Source: Brevundimonas poindexterae (GTDB taxonomy: Bacteria > Pseudomonadota > Alphaproteobacteria > Caulobacterales > Caulobacteraceae). Taken from it: a stretch of 64,000 nt of DNA. Positions 8,840 through 17,460 of the stretch are shown here, in pieces; position 1 is the stretch's first letter, and every line of letters starts with the position of its first letter. The notes below the pieces were generated by a model that made no database searches, had not been told where the DNA came from, and was given only the letters and a program-made list of their open reading frames with translations. Made by a program: the position numbers and the translations under genes. The stretch spans positions 930,001-994,000 of the forward strand of contig NZ_JAIVLL010000001.1 of assembly GCF_020524625.1 (NCBI RefSeq), written 5' to 3'.

Positions 8840-10258
8840 ATGATGATCGACATGGCAAGCCCCCTGTGGTGGTGGAAACCCGGAGCACGACGCGCGCGCC
8901 TGCCGGGCCTTGTGGCCGCCGGCCTGATCGCGGTTGCGGGCCTGGCAAGCCCGGTGGATCGGGCGATTGCCCAGGAAACCGCCGGCCAGACGCTCGCCTT
9001 TCGGGGAGCCGAAGGCGCCGGCCGGTTTGCCATCGGAGGACGCGGCGGGCGTGTGCTGCGGGTCACACATACCGGCGATTCGGGGCCGGGCAGCCTGCGC
9101 GAGGCGATCGAGGCTCGCGGCCCCCGGACCATCATCTTTGACACAGGCGGCGTGATCCGGCTGGAGACCCCGCTGGTCATCCGGCGGGGTCAGGTGACCC
9201 TGGCGGGGCAGACCGCGCCGGGCGGCGGAATCACCCTGATCGGCCAGCCGCTGGTGATCTCGGCGGACGATGTGATCGTGCGTCACATCCGTTCGCGACT
9301 GGGCGCCGAAGCGCTGGTCGAGGCCGATGCGGTCTCGGTCGAGCGCGGGCGTCGGATCATCCTCGACCATGTGTCGGCGTCATGGTCGGTGGACGAAACC
9401 CTGTCGGTCGCCAGCCGGTACAGTCCGGCCGAGCGAGGGGTCTATGACGTGACCGTCCAGAACTCGCTGATCGCGGAATCGCTGAATGCCTCGGCTCACG
9501 CCAAGGGCGAGCACGGCTATGGCTCGCTGGTGCGGGGCGGCTATGGCGCGCGCATCAGCTTCATCGACAATGTCTGGGCCAGCCACCGCGCCCGCATGCC
9601 CCGCCCCGGGAACTACAATCCGCCGTCGGTCGATCCGGAGGGGCCGTACATCGAGTTCCGCGGCAATGTCTTCTACAACTGGGGCGGATCGCACGCAGGC
9701 TACAATGCCGATACCGAAAGCCTGTCGACCTATGCCTTCGTCGGCAACGCCTATCTTCCCGGGCCGGACTCGGAGGGGCGCTGGGCCTTTGAGGACTCCG
9801 ATCCGCTGGCGGTCGCGTGGTTCGAGGCCAACCGGATGGCGGGTGTGTTGCCCGAAGATCCGTGGAGTCTGGTGCGAAACGACGGAGGGCCGGGCACACG
9901 CCTGACGGTTCGACCGGACTGGGCCGGGGCGCCGCCTCTCGACCCCGACGCCCATGTGACGACGGTGCTGGCCACGGCAGGCGCCGACCTGCCCCGCGAT
10001 GCGGTCGATGCGCGCGTCATCGCCGGGGTCGCGAACGGCAGTGGCCGGATCATCGACAGTCCGGCGGAGGTCGGCGGCCTGCATGACATTGATGCGGGAA
10101 CGCCCTGGATCGATACGGATGGCGACGGCCTGCCCGACGACTGGGAGCGGGCGCACGGCTCGGACCCGCAGGACGGCGCAGACGGCGCGACCGACCCGGA
10201 CGGGGACGGCTTCACCCTGCTGGAAGACTGGCTGAACGCCCTGGCGGAGGCGCGCTAG
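8840..10258 (+). CDS. Secreted pectate lyase-like protein with C-terminal calcium-binding-type repeats
   Basis: 472 aa. A signal/TM segment (LVAAGLIAVAGLASPVDRAIAQ) precedes a right-handed beta-helix of the PL1/Amb-allergen type: RAGEGAGRFAIGGRGG-like opening, GSLREAIEARGPRTIIFD, LAGQTAPGGGITL, ISADDVIVRHIR and ILDHVSASWSVDE. The C-terminus carries DTDGDGLPDDWE and DPDGDGF, thrombospondin type 3-like Asp-rich calcium motifs seen in secreted bacterial polysaccharide lyases. It should cleave polygalacturonate outside the cell or in the periplasm. The ATG at 8840 (or 8843, 8852) is preferred over an upstream TTG that overlaps the operator. It shares four bases (CTAG) with the convergent kduD stop. 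Confidence 0.88.
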   Translation: MMIDMASPLWWWKPGARRARLPGLVAAGLIAVAGLASPVDRAIAQETAGQTLAFRGAEGAGRFAIGGRGGRVLRVTHTGDSGPGSLREAIEARGPRTIIFDTGGVIRLETPLVIRRGQVTLAGQTAPGGGITLIGQPLVISADDVIVRHIRSRLGAEALVEADAVSVERGRRIILDHVSASWSVDETLSVASRYSPAERGVYDVTVQNSLIAESLNASAHAKGEHGYGSLVRGGYGARISFIDNVWASHRARMPRPGNYNPPSVDPEGPYIEFRGNVFYNWGGSHAGYNADTESLSTYAFVGNAYLPGPDSEGRWAFEDSDPLAVAWFEANRMAGVLPEDPWSLVRNDGGPGTRLTVRPDWAGAPPLDPDAHVTTVLATAGADLPRDAVDARVIAGVANGSGRIIDSPAEVGGLHDIDAGTPWIDTDGDGLPDDWERAHGSDPQDGADGATDPDGDGFTLLEDWLNALAEAR

Positions 10259-11013
10259 CGCGCCATCCAGCCGCCGTCGACCGTCAGGATGGTGCCGTGC
10301 ACATAGGCGGCGGCGTCCGAGGCGAGGAAGACGGCCGCGCCCGCCAGATCGGACGGATCGCCCCAGCGGCCGGCGGGGATGCGGGCGAGGATGTCACGGT
10401 TGCGGCCCTCGTCCGCGCGCAGGGCCTCGGTGTTGTTGGTGGCGAAATAGCCCGGCGCGATGCCGTTGACGTTGATGCCCTGCGACGCCCACTCGCAGGC
10501 CAGCAGGCGGGTCAGGCCGGCCAAGCCACTCTTGGACGCGGTGTAGGAGGGCACGCGGATGCCGCCCTGGAAGCTGAGCATCGAGCAGATGTTGAGGATC
10601 TTGCCGCCCCGATTGCCGGCGACCCAGGTGCGGGCCACGGCCTGGCTGAGGAAGAAGGCGGTCTTGAGATTGGTGTCCATGACGGCGTCCCAGTCCTCTT
10701 CCGAGAAGTCGAGGCTGTCGGCGCGACGGATGATGCCCGCATTGTTGACCAGGATGTCGATGTCGCCGACGGCGGCGCGCGCCTGCTCGACCACCTCATT
10801 GATGGGGCCGGTCGTCGACAGGTCAGCGGGGATGGCATGCAGGGCCCGGCCGAGGGCGCCGACCTTTTCCGCCGTCCCGGTCGGGGCCGAACGCCCGACC
10901 GCCACAATGTCGGCGCCCGCCGCAGCGAGGCCGAGGGCGATGGCCTGACCCAGTCCCGTATTGGCGCCGGTGACAAGGGCGGTGCGGCCCGAGAGATCGA
11001 AGGAAGGGGTCAT
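10255..11013 (-). CDS. kduD: 2-dehydro-3-deoxy-D-gluconate 5-dehydrogenase (KduD)
   Basis: 252 aa, classical short-chain dehydrogenase. It has the Rossmann motif TGANTGLGQAIALGL, NNAGI, a catalytic Ser followed by YTASK, and the KduD-like end VHGTILTVDGGWMAR. KduD interconverts 2,5-diketo-3-deoxygluconate and 2-keto-3-deoxygluconate with NAD(P)H, the step after isomerisation of unsaturated galacturonate. The neighbouring isomerase and the KDG kinase downstream make the assignment coherent. An operator-like site at 11077-11090 lies upstream. It is convergent with and overlaps the pectate lyase stop by four bases. Confidence 0.93.
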   Translation of the reverse strand: MTPSFDLSGRTALVTGANTGLGQAIALGLAAAGADIVAVGRSAPTGTAEKVGALGRALHAIPADLSTTGPINEVVEQARAAVGDIDILVNNAGIIRRADSLDFSEEDWDAVMDTNLKTAFFLSQAVARTWVAGNRGGKILNICSMLSFQGGIRVPSYTASKSGLAGLTRLLACEWASQGINVNGIAPGYFATNNTEALRADEGRNRDILARIPAGRWGDPSDLAGAAVFLASDAAAYVHGTILTVDGGWMAR

Positions 11014-11076
11014 GTCAGCGAGCCTTGTATCTGGCGTTCAGGTACGGATTTGGGCGTCCGGGGCGTTGTCTGCACT

Positions 11077-11090
11077 GGTAACCGGTGTCA
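11077..11090. promoter_or_regulatory. Operator-like half-conserved palindrome upstream of kduD / isomerase
   Basis: GGTAACCGGTGTCA matches the 14-bp palindrome at 8775 in 11 of 14 positions, with the right arm and centre intact. It lies in the 223-bp divergent region between kduD (minus) and the RpiB-like isomerase (plus), about 65 bp before the kduD start codon, a sensible position for a shared operator. Confidence 0.5.
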
Positions 11091-11236
11091 TACTTCAATG
11101 TAAACCGTGGGATGGCGATGACGGCTCTGGTTGTCGCCGCGATCGGGGTCCGGGGCTCAGATGCCCTGCCTCCGCATCGGCCCTGACACATCCCGCGATC
11201 GCCCTCTCTCCCCGACGCTGACCCGCAAGGAATGCC

Positions 11237-11878
11237 ATGAAAATCGCCCTCATCATCGAGAACAGCCAGGCCGCCAAGAGCGAGATCGTCCACTCGGCCC
11301 TGACCGCCGTGGCCGAGCCTCTGGGCCATGAGGTGTTCCACTATGGAATGTACGGCGCCGAGGACAAGGCGTCGCTGACCTATGTGATGAACGGCCTGCT
11401 GACCGGGATCCTGCTGAACTCGGGCGCGGCGGATTTCGTGGTCACGGGCTGCGGCACGGGCATGGGCTCAATGCTGGCCTGCAACGCCATGCCGGGCGTG
11501 TTCTGTGGACTGGTGATCGACCCGACCGACGCCTTCCTGTTCGGCCAGATCAATGATGGCAATGCCATCTCCATGCCCTATGCCAAGGGCTTTGGCTGGG
11601 CCGCCGAGCTGAACCTGCAGGACTGTTATCGCAAGCTGTTCGAGGGCGAGCGCGGGCTGGGCTATCCGAAGGAGCGGGCCCAGATCATGGCCACCAACCG
11701 CGGCATCCTGAAGGAGCTGAAGGCGGCCACCTGCAAGGACATGCTGACCGCGCTGAAGGCCGTCGACCAGGACCTGCTGAAGGCCGCCGTGGCCGGCGAG
11801 CGCTTCCAGGAATACTTCTTCGCCAACGCCACCGACGAAGGCATCCGCGACTACATCCGCAGCGTGATCGAGGGCTAG
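11237..11878 (+). CDS. RpiB/LacAB-family sugar isomerase, DhuI-like (predicted 4-deoxy-L-threo-5-hexosulose-uronate isomerase)
   Basis: 213 aa, longer than true ribose-5-phosphate isomerase B (about 150 aa). RpiB-like features are MKIALIIENSQAAKSEI and the active-site loop VVTGCGTGMGSMLACN, followed by a helical C-terminal extension. RpiB/LacAB-type proteins of this size (streptococcal DhuI) isomerise 4-deoxy-L-threo-5-hexosulose uronate, the linear form of unsaturated uronates. Because it is divergent from kduD across an operator-like site and no cupin-type KduI is visible, it probably provides the KduI step here. The start ATG follows AAGGAATGCC. A role in ribose or galactose-6-phosphate metabolism is the less likely alternative. 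Confidence 0.8.
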   Translation: MKIALIIENSQAAKSEIVHSALTAVAEPLGHEVFHYGMYGAEDKASLTYVMNGLLTGILLNSGAADFVVTGCGTGMGSMLACNAMPGVFCGLVIDPTDAFLFGQINDGNAISMPYAKGFGWAAELNLQDCYRKLFEGERGLGYPKERAQIMATNRGILKELKAATCKDMLTALKAVDQDLLKAAVAGERFQEYFFANATDEGIRDYIRSVIEG

Positions 11879-11883
11879 GCCCC

Positions 11884-12597
11884 TCAGGCCTCGGCCGTCG
11901 CCTCGCCCTTTGCCGGAGCCGGCAGGCGGTGGGCGCGACGGCGGGCGCGCCAGTAGCTGATGGGCATCACCAGGGTGCGCAGGGCCGAGAACATGAAGGC
12001 CAGCCCATAGATGCGGATGCCGACGAGGAAGGCATCGCCGCTGGGCGTAGCCGGGGTCAGCGGTTCGGCCAGGATGGCATCGGTCACCGGCTTGAGATTG
12101 TCCGGGCCGAGGAAGAACAGGAAATAGCCGATCGAGCCGGCGATGCCTTCGCGCAGGAAGATGTTGATGGCCTGGAGCGCGCCCAGCGGGCCGACCAGGG
12201 TCTCCTGCACGGCGACCGGGGCGAAGGCATAGCTGGTGCCCAGCAGGCCAAAGATGATCAGGAACATGACCAGCCGCGCCGCATAGGCGCCGGACAACAG
12301 GGCGACGGTCTGGCCGGGGCGCAGGCGCTGGATCAGGGAGGCGCGCTTGAGGTCCTCGTCATCGAAGGCGGGGATCAGGTCCGGGAAGGTGGTCGACAGG
12401 ATCGACAGGAATTTCCCGATCAGGTCGGCCAGCACAATGGCCAGCACCAGCAGGAACAGCAGCGAGGCCGCGGAAGGCTCGCGGACCAGCAGATTGACGG
12501 TGCTGGAGACGCCCAGGGCGGCGACAATGGCCAGCAGCACGATCGACACGACCGAGCCCTCGATCGTCCGGCGGACAAGCTTGAGCAGTCCCAGCAT
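11884..12597 (-). CDS. Integral membrane protein of unknown function
   Basis: 237 aa from an ATG preceded by a purine-rich GGGGAGGGGACC. Hydrophobic segments at about residues 15-38 and 50-72, two or three near 105-160, and one near 200 suggest five or so membrane helices, with a charged loop (FDDEDLKRASLIQRLRPGQ) between. The C-terminal tail is Arg-rich then acidic. No family was recognised. It ends 5 bp from the isomerase stop and lies in the pectin locus, but nothing ties it functionally to pectin use. Confidence 0.8.
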   Translation of the reverse strand: MLGLLKLVRRTIEGSVVSIVLLAIVAALGVSSTVNLLVREPSAASLLFLLVLAIVLADLIGKFLSILSTTFPDLIPAFDDEDLKRASLIQRLRPGQTVALLSGAYAARLVMFLIIFGLLGTSYAFAPVAVQETLVGPLGALQAINIFLREGIAGSIGYFLFFLGPDNLKPVTDAILAEPLTPATPSGDAFLVGIRIYGLAFMFSALRTLVMPISYWRARRRAHRLPAPAKGEATAEA

Positions 12598-12683
12598 GGT
12601 GGTCCCCTCCCCCTCTGGTTCAGCGAACCCTAGCACACGACCTGTGGCCGGACGGCCTCACCGGCGGGAGGGAAGCCGCCAGG

Positions 12684-14705
12684 TCAGGGCGCGACCGGCA
12701 GGTGTTCGGCGAGGAAGGTCTCCATCGCCTGCATGACGGCGACCTCCTCGCGGCGCTCCCAGTCGGCGTGACCGGCCTCCTCGAGGACCAGCAGTTCGAC
12801 ATCCGCGCCGGCGCGGCGAAGGGCGCGCTCCATGTCGCGCGACTGGGACACCGGCACGACGTCGTCGCGCTCACCGTGGATCAGCAGGACCGGCGTGGTC
12901 CAGCCCTCGACCAGACGCGCCGGCGACACGGCCTCGAGCGCCGCGCGGTCCTCACGCGGGTCACCGATGGACCGCACCCAGTATTCGTAGCGATCCGTGT
13001 CGTCCCCGGCCTCCCGGCGCTCCCAGTTCATCATGTCGACCAGATCCGACGGCCCCGCGATCGCGATGGCGCAGCGGTAAAGGTCGGGCCGGGTGGCAGG
13101 TCCCATCAGGGCGGCATATCCGCCATAGCTGGCCCCGACGATGCAGATGCGGTCCGGGTCGGCGAGGCCCTGATCGATAAGGTGCTGGACCGCGGCGGTG
13201 ACATCGTCCTGCATCAGCCCGCCCCATTGCCGATAGCCGGCCTCGGCGAAATTGCGCCCCTGGCCGCTGGAGCCGCGGAAATTCGGCTGCAGCACCTGAT
13301 AGCCCCGACTGGCAAAGAACTGCGCCCAGGTATCCCACTTGAGATGGTCGCTGGTCTCCGGCCCGCCATGGGGCATGACGATCAGCGGCGGCCGATCGCC
13401 GTCGTTGGTGCCCGGCGGCTGGGTCAGATAGGCCGTCAGGGCCAGCCCGTCGGTCGCGGCATAGTCGATCCGGCGCATCTGGCCGAGGCGGGCCTCGGGC
13501 AGGCCGGGGAACAGCGACCCGACCAGCTCCATCTTCAGGGCATTGAGATCAAAGAGATAATACTGACCGGCGTTTGAGGGAGAGCTGGCCCAGATCAGCC
13601 ATTTGTCGCCCGCCTCGGACTGGGACACGACCGACGCACTGAAGCCCGCCCCGAAGAAGCGGCGGATGCCCGCCATGACCCGCTCCTGCTCCGGGTCGAT
13701 GAAGTCGCACCGGTAGACATCGGCCCAGTAGCACCCCGCCGCCAGACCCGAGCCGTCCCCCTTCAGCACGATATCGGCCACGTCATAGGTGCCGTGCCGC
13801 CAGATGGCCGGGCCCATGGATCGAGTCGCAAAGTCGAAGACATGGACGCCATAGGTATCTTCGGCCGCGCCCTCCTCCGGCCGGACGGCGACATAGATCT
13901 GGGAGGGCTGATCCGTCGGGCCCAGGAATCTGAAACGCGGAAAGTCCCGGATGTCGTCGCGGTGCAGGCGGAAGGTCTCGGTCCAGCCGCCGTCGGCGTC
14001 ACGCGCCTGCATGACCAGAACCCGCCCCCGGATGCCCCGGTACACAAGCCGCCCGACCACATCGCCCTGCTCGTCCGTCAGATAGCTGAGCACGCGCGGA
14101 TCGCCTTCCACGACCAGGTCCGACTCGCCCGACCGGACATCGACCCGCGCGACGTTCAGGTCGCCCGAGGCATCCATATGGGTGATCAGGATGTGGTCCG
14201 GCTGGTCAGGCAGGATGTCGAGCAGGTCGCCCGGCCGGCCCGCACGGGCCAGCGGTCCCTCGAGGCGCCGGATGTCGCCCCCGTCGCGCGGAATGGCGAG
14301 CAGGGAGCGGCCATAGTTGGCGGTGCGGATCGCGCCATCGGCCTCGCCCCTGTAGCGGGTCACCTCCAGCCGGGTCACGCCCATGATCAGAAGGTCGTCG
14401 CCCTTCCATTCCACCCATTCGATGTAGACGCCGCCAAATCGCTCGCGGGCCTGGGACCCGAACAGGGCACTGGTTTCACCAGTGACCAGATCACGGACCG
14501 CCAGGTTGGCCGTGCTGTCATCCTGGGCGACATAGGCGAGGTAGCGACCCGACGGAGAGAGGCTGACATGGGCCAGGGCAGGCCGGCGCGCGAACTCCTC
14601 GACAGGCAGGACCTGAGCGGTCGCGGGAACGGCACCCGCCAGCACAGACAGCGCGGCAAACATGCCCCCCAGGACCGTGGCGATACGCGTCAGCAGATGT
14701 TTCAT
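12684..14705 (-). CDS. S9-family prolyl oligopeptidase-like serine peptidase, secreted
   Basis: 673 aa from the ATG after GGGGGAGCAAGTC. A signal peptide (residues about 1-30, ending ATAQ) is followed by an N-terminal beta-propeller (LAHVSLSPSGRYLAYVA and further WD-like strands) and a C-terminal alpha/beta-hydrolase domain. Catalytic residues visible are the Ser in GASYGGYAAL, the Asp in LLIHGERDDVVPV and the His in EEAGHADWE. Such enzymes are dipeptidyl or acylaminoacyl peptidases in the periplasm. It sits between the membrane protein and the LacI regulator gene, same strand. A peptidase has no obvious task in pectin catabolism, and some S9-like hydrolases act as esterases. Confidence 0.92.
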   Translation of the reverse strand: MKHLLTRIATVLGGMFAALSVLAGAVPATAQVLPVEEFARRPALAHVSLSPSGRYLAYVAQDDSTANLAVRDLVTGETSALFGSQARERFGGVYIEWVEWKGDDLLIMGVTRLEVTRYRGEADGAIRTANYGRSLLAIPRDGGDIRRLEGPLARAGRPGDLLDILPDQPDHILITHMDASGDLNVARVDVRSGESDLVVEGDPRVLSYLTDEQGDVVGRLVYRGIRGRVLVMQARDADGGWTETFRLHRDDIRDFPRFRFLGPTDQPSQIYVAVRPEEGAAEDTYGVHVFDFATRSMGPAIWRHGTYDVADIVLKGDGSGLAAGCYWADVYRCDFIDPEQERVMAGIRRFFGAGFSASVVSQSEAGDKWLIWASSPSNAGQYYLFDLNALKMELVGSLFPGLPEARLGQMRRIDYAATDGLALTAYLTQPPGTNDGDRPPLIVMPHGGPETSDHLKWDTWAQFFASRGYQVLQPNFRGSSGQGRNFAEAGYRQWGGLMQDDVTAAVQHLIDQGLADPDRICIVGASYGGYAALMGPATRPDLYRCAIAIAGPSDLVDMMNWERREAGDDTDRYEYWVRSIGDPREDRAALEAVSPARLVEGWTTPVLLIHGERDDVVPVSQSRDMERALRRAGADVELLVLEEAGHADWERREEVAVMQAMETFLAEHLPVAP

Positions 14706-14779
14706 GACTTGCTCCCCCGCCCCTCCCATGCACCCGGGGCGCGCGGAGACTAACAACCGACGACCGGGAGTGGAACCTC

Positions 14780-15826
14780 TCAGCCGCCGGACAGGGGAGC
14801 GGTCGAGTCGCGGACGACCAGCGAGGGGCGGACCTCGGGCTGGGTCAGGGTGGCGGCGTCGAGGCCGCGGATCGAGGCGGTCAGCTTCTCGGCCGCCATG
14901 CGGCCCATGTCGCGGATCGGCAGGCGCACAGTCGTCAGGTTCGGCCAGACTCGCGAGGCCATGGGCAGGTCGTCGAACCCGCAGATCGACAGGTCGAACG
15001 GCACATCAAGGCCCGCGTCGCGCGCAGCCTTCATGACGCCGATCGCCATTTCGTCATTGCCCGCGAAGATGGCGGTCGGACGATCCGCCATGGCCAGCAG
15101 GTCGCGCGCGGCCTCGACCCCCGACTCGAAGGTATAGGCGCCGACGCGGGCATAGGCGGGATCCAGCGTCAGGCCGTGCTCGGCCAGCCCCTCGGCAAAG
15201 CCGCGGCCGCGCTCGTGCGACGAGCGGAAGCTGTCGGGGCCGGAGATGAAGGCGATGCGCCGGTGGCCGAGCGCCGCCAGATGGTGGGCCGCCTCGGCCG
15301 CACCCGTGCTGTCATTGGTCACGACCATGTGCCGGGGCTCGTCCAGCGACACCGAGGCGATGCGTACATAGGGGCACTCGGCCTCCTTGAGGATGGCGAC
15401 GACCCGCTCGTCCTCGGAGACCGACGGCGGCATGACCACGCCGAACAGCTTTTGCCGGACGATGAAGCCCCGCACATCGGACAGGAAGGTCTCGCTGGCC
15501 CGGTTGCAGGGGTGGACCACCAGCTCGAGCCCCGAGCCGCGCACGGCGTCCAGCACGCCCTGCTGCATGTTGACGACATAGTTGGGGCTGGGGTTGTCGT
15601 AGATCATGCCGACCAGGAACGACCGGCGGAAGGCCAGCCCCCGGGCCTGGGGGTCGGGCGCGAAGCCCGACTCGGCGATGACCTTCTGGACCTTTTCGCG
15701 CGTCTCGGCCCGCAGCAGGGGCGAGTTGTTGATGACGCGCGAGACGGTCTTCTTCGATACCCCGGCCAGACGTGCCACGTCATTGATGGTCACGGGCTTG
15801 CCGCCGGGCCGCTTGCTATCCGTCAC
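14780..15826 (-). CDS. LacI-family transcriptional regulator of the pectin locus
   Basis: 348 aa from a GTG start. The N-terminal helix-turn-helix is clear: TINDVARLAGVSKKTVSRVIN, with hinge helix around PDPQARGLAF. The rest is a periplasmic-binding-protein fold (VGMIYDNPSPNYV, GHRRIAFISGPDSFRSS, AIFAGNDEMAIGVM, SICGFDDLPMASRVWPNLTTV). It sits between pectin genes and is the only local DNA-binding protein, so it is the likely reader of the TGACACCGGTGTCA sites. By analogy with other LacI regulators of sugar acid pathways the inducer would be a pathway intermediate such as KDG or its precursor. A weak operator-like site upstream (15881) hints at autoregulation. Confidence 0.93.
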   Translation of the reverse strand: MTDSKRPGGKPVTINDVARLAGVSKKTVSRVINNSPLLRAETREKVQKVIAESGFAPDPQARGLAFRRSFLVGMIYDNPSPNYVVNMQQGVLDAVRGSGLELVVHPCNRASETFLSDVRGFIVRQKLFGVVMPPSVSEDERVVAILKEAECPYVRIASVSLDEPRHMVVTNDSTGAAEAAHHLAALGHRRIAFISGPDSFRSSHERGRGFAEGLAEHGLTLDPAYARVGAYTFESGVEAARDLLAMADRPTAIFAGNDEMAIGVMKAARDAGLDVPFDLSICGFDDLPMASRVWPNLTTVRLPIRDMGRMAAEKLTASIRGLDAATLTQPEVRPSLVVRDSTAPLSGG

Positions 15827-15880
15827 GGGTGGGATCCTGCCTGGGTGTTCGCTCCGTGATAGGCCAATTCGGCGCGGCCT

Positions 15881-15894
15881 GCATACCGGTGTTC
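15881..15894. promoter_or_regulatory. Weak operator-like site upstream of the LacI gene
   Basis: GCATACCGGTGTTC keeps the ACCGGTGT core of the 8775 palindrome but matches only 9 of 14 positions. It lies about 55 bp before the regulator's GTG start. Position suggests autoregulation; the match alone is weak. Confidence 0.25.
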
Positions 15895-15916
15895 AGGACA
15901 CGGCTGTCGGGCGGGC

Positions 15917-17275
15917 TCAGGTGCCGCGGCGACGGGCCGGCCGGTCCAGCACATCGTCACGCTTGGGCGTCATGTCGTGCAGGTTCCAGTCGTCCGGATT
16001 GAACGGCTTGCGGGTCGGCTCGGTGACCTCGGGATAGCCGCCGACCTCGCTTTCGTTGTCGATGATCTCGCCCCGGCCCTCGGCCACCTCGGCGATCAGC
16101 AGGACGTCGCGCATGTCGCGGTCCCAGGGCCGGGCGCCGGCGGTCGACAGGACGGCGCGCTGGACGTCGACGGCGGGCATGGGATCGAGGCCGTCCCACC
16201 AGACGGGCGGACGCGAGACCTCGATGATGCGGGCGGGCGAGGTGGTGTAGCGACCGAACATGCGCAGCGGCTCGCCGACCTGGTCCACGGCGATGTTGTC
16301 GCGGCCGTAGTATTCGAGATCACCCGCACCGCCGATCATCAGGAAGGCCAGATGGTCGGTCGGTGTGGACGGACCGGCGCGCAGGACGTTGCCGATGGCG
16401 GTCATCTTGCCGACCTCGAACGGCACATCCCCCCACTCCTCGGGCGCGAGGTTGTAGTGGATGGCGCGCTGGCCCGGGTCGTAGATCAGATTGTTGAGGA
16501 TGATGCCGTGGACGCCGCCCTTGAACAGCGGGCTGCGCTCATAGTTGTGGGCGTAGAGGTTGCCGACGATCAGCAGGCCGGTGACATTGTCGTGGATCAG
16601 CGAACCCTTGGAGTGCTCGCCCTTGGAGTGGCTGGCATAGGCCAGGCTCTCGCCCACGATATTGTTCGAGAAGGTGATGTTGTGGCTGGTGCCCGCACGC
16701 CATTCCTCAGGCGTCGAGCCGGTGAAGCGCGGGCCCGAGGCCGAGAGGTTCTCGTCGGTCGCCCAGGTCAGGCTGCAATGGTCGATGATGACGTTGTACG
16801 CGCCGACCGTGGAGATGCCGTCCTCGTCCCAGCCGCTCATCCAGCCCTGACCGGCCGAGCCGGGGCGGATGCGGAGATGCTGCACGATGACATCATGGGC
16901 GCTGATGTCGATGCCGCCGCGGATCAGGGTGATGCCCGGCGAGGGGGCCGTCTGGCCGGCGATGGTGATGAAGGGATTGCGAAGACGCAGGGTCTGCATC
17001 TCCAGGTCAATCACGCCGCCGACCTCGAAGACGACGATGCGCGGGCCCTCGGCCTCGATGGCCGCCCGGAGCGAGCCCGGACCCTCCTTGTTGAGGTTGG
17101 TCACGCGGATGATCTGGCCACCCCGTCCGCCGGGCGTGACGGAAGCCCAGCCGAGGGCGCCCGGGAAGGCCGGACCGGCATCCTGGGCCCGCGCCGGGGC
17201 CGGGCCGGACAGGCCGATTGTCACGACGGCGAGCAGGCCGAGGCAGGCGGTGATCAGAGACTGGCGACGGTTCAT
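15917..17275 (-). CDS. Second secreted pectate lyase-like protein (PL1-type beta-helix)
   Basis: 452 aa from the ATG preceded by GGAAGGAAGCCG. A signal peptide ends near PAPARAQ. Beta-helix motifs parallel the first pectate lyase: GWASVTPGGRGGQIIRVT, GSLRAAIEAEGPRIVVF, IAGQTAPSPGITLI, ISAHDVIVQHLR, IIDHCSLTWATDENLS and SHSKGEHSKGS. It lacks the C-terminal calcium-type repeats of the 8840 gene. It should cleave pectate outside the cytoplasm. An upstream GTG/ATG extension of 36 codons reads into the operator region and lacks a ribosome site, so it was not used. It is divergent from the hydratase/TRAP operon across one operator-like site. Confidence 0.9.
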   Translation of the reverse strand: MNRRQSLITACLGLLAVVTIGLSGPAPARAQDAGPAFPGALGWASVTPGGRGGQIIRVTNLNKEGPGSLRAAIEAEGPRIVVFEVGGVIDLEMQTLRLRNPFITIAGQTAPSPGITLIRGGIDISAHDVIVQHLRIRPGSAGQGWMSGWDEDGISTVGAYNVIIDHCSLTWATDENLSASGPRFTGSTPEEWRAGTSHNITFSNNIVGESLAYASHSKGEHSKGSLIHDNVTGLLIVGNLYAHNYERSPLFKGGVHGIILNNLIYDPGQRAIHYNLAPEEWGDVPFEVGKMTAIGNVLRAGPSTPTDHLAFLMIGGAGDLEYYGRDNIAVDQVGEPLRMFGRYTTSPARIIEVSRPPVWWDGLDPMPAVDVQRAVLSTAGARPWDRDMRDVLLIAEVAEGRGEIIDNESEVGGYPEVTEPTRKPFNPDDWNLHDMTPKRDDVLDRPARRRGT

Positions 17276-17352
17276 CGGCTTCCTTCCCGGTTCGGGAGTC
17301 ATCTTTGCACGAACCCCCGGTCCGTCGTGACGCCCTTTGTCCCGATTCAAAT

Positions 17353-17366
17353 TGACACCGGTTTCC
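17353..17366. promoter_or_regulatory. LacI-type operator between pectate lyase 2 and the hydratase-TRAP-kinase operon
   Basis: TGACACCGGTTTCC matches the 8775 palindrome in 12 of 14 positions. It lies in the 185-bp divergent region, about 80 bp upstream of the pectate lyase ATG and about 95 bp upstream of the hydratase ATG, so it could regulate both transcripts. Confidence 0.55.
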
Positions 17367-17460
17367 TTCCTGCGCAATGTCAAAAGAAAACGGGAGGTCG
17401 CGTGCGCGTGTACCTATATAATTCAGTGACTTGCCTGCGTCTCTCGCCCGAGTCGACGTC

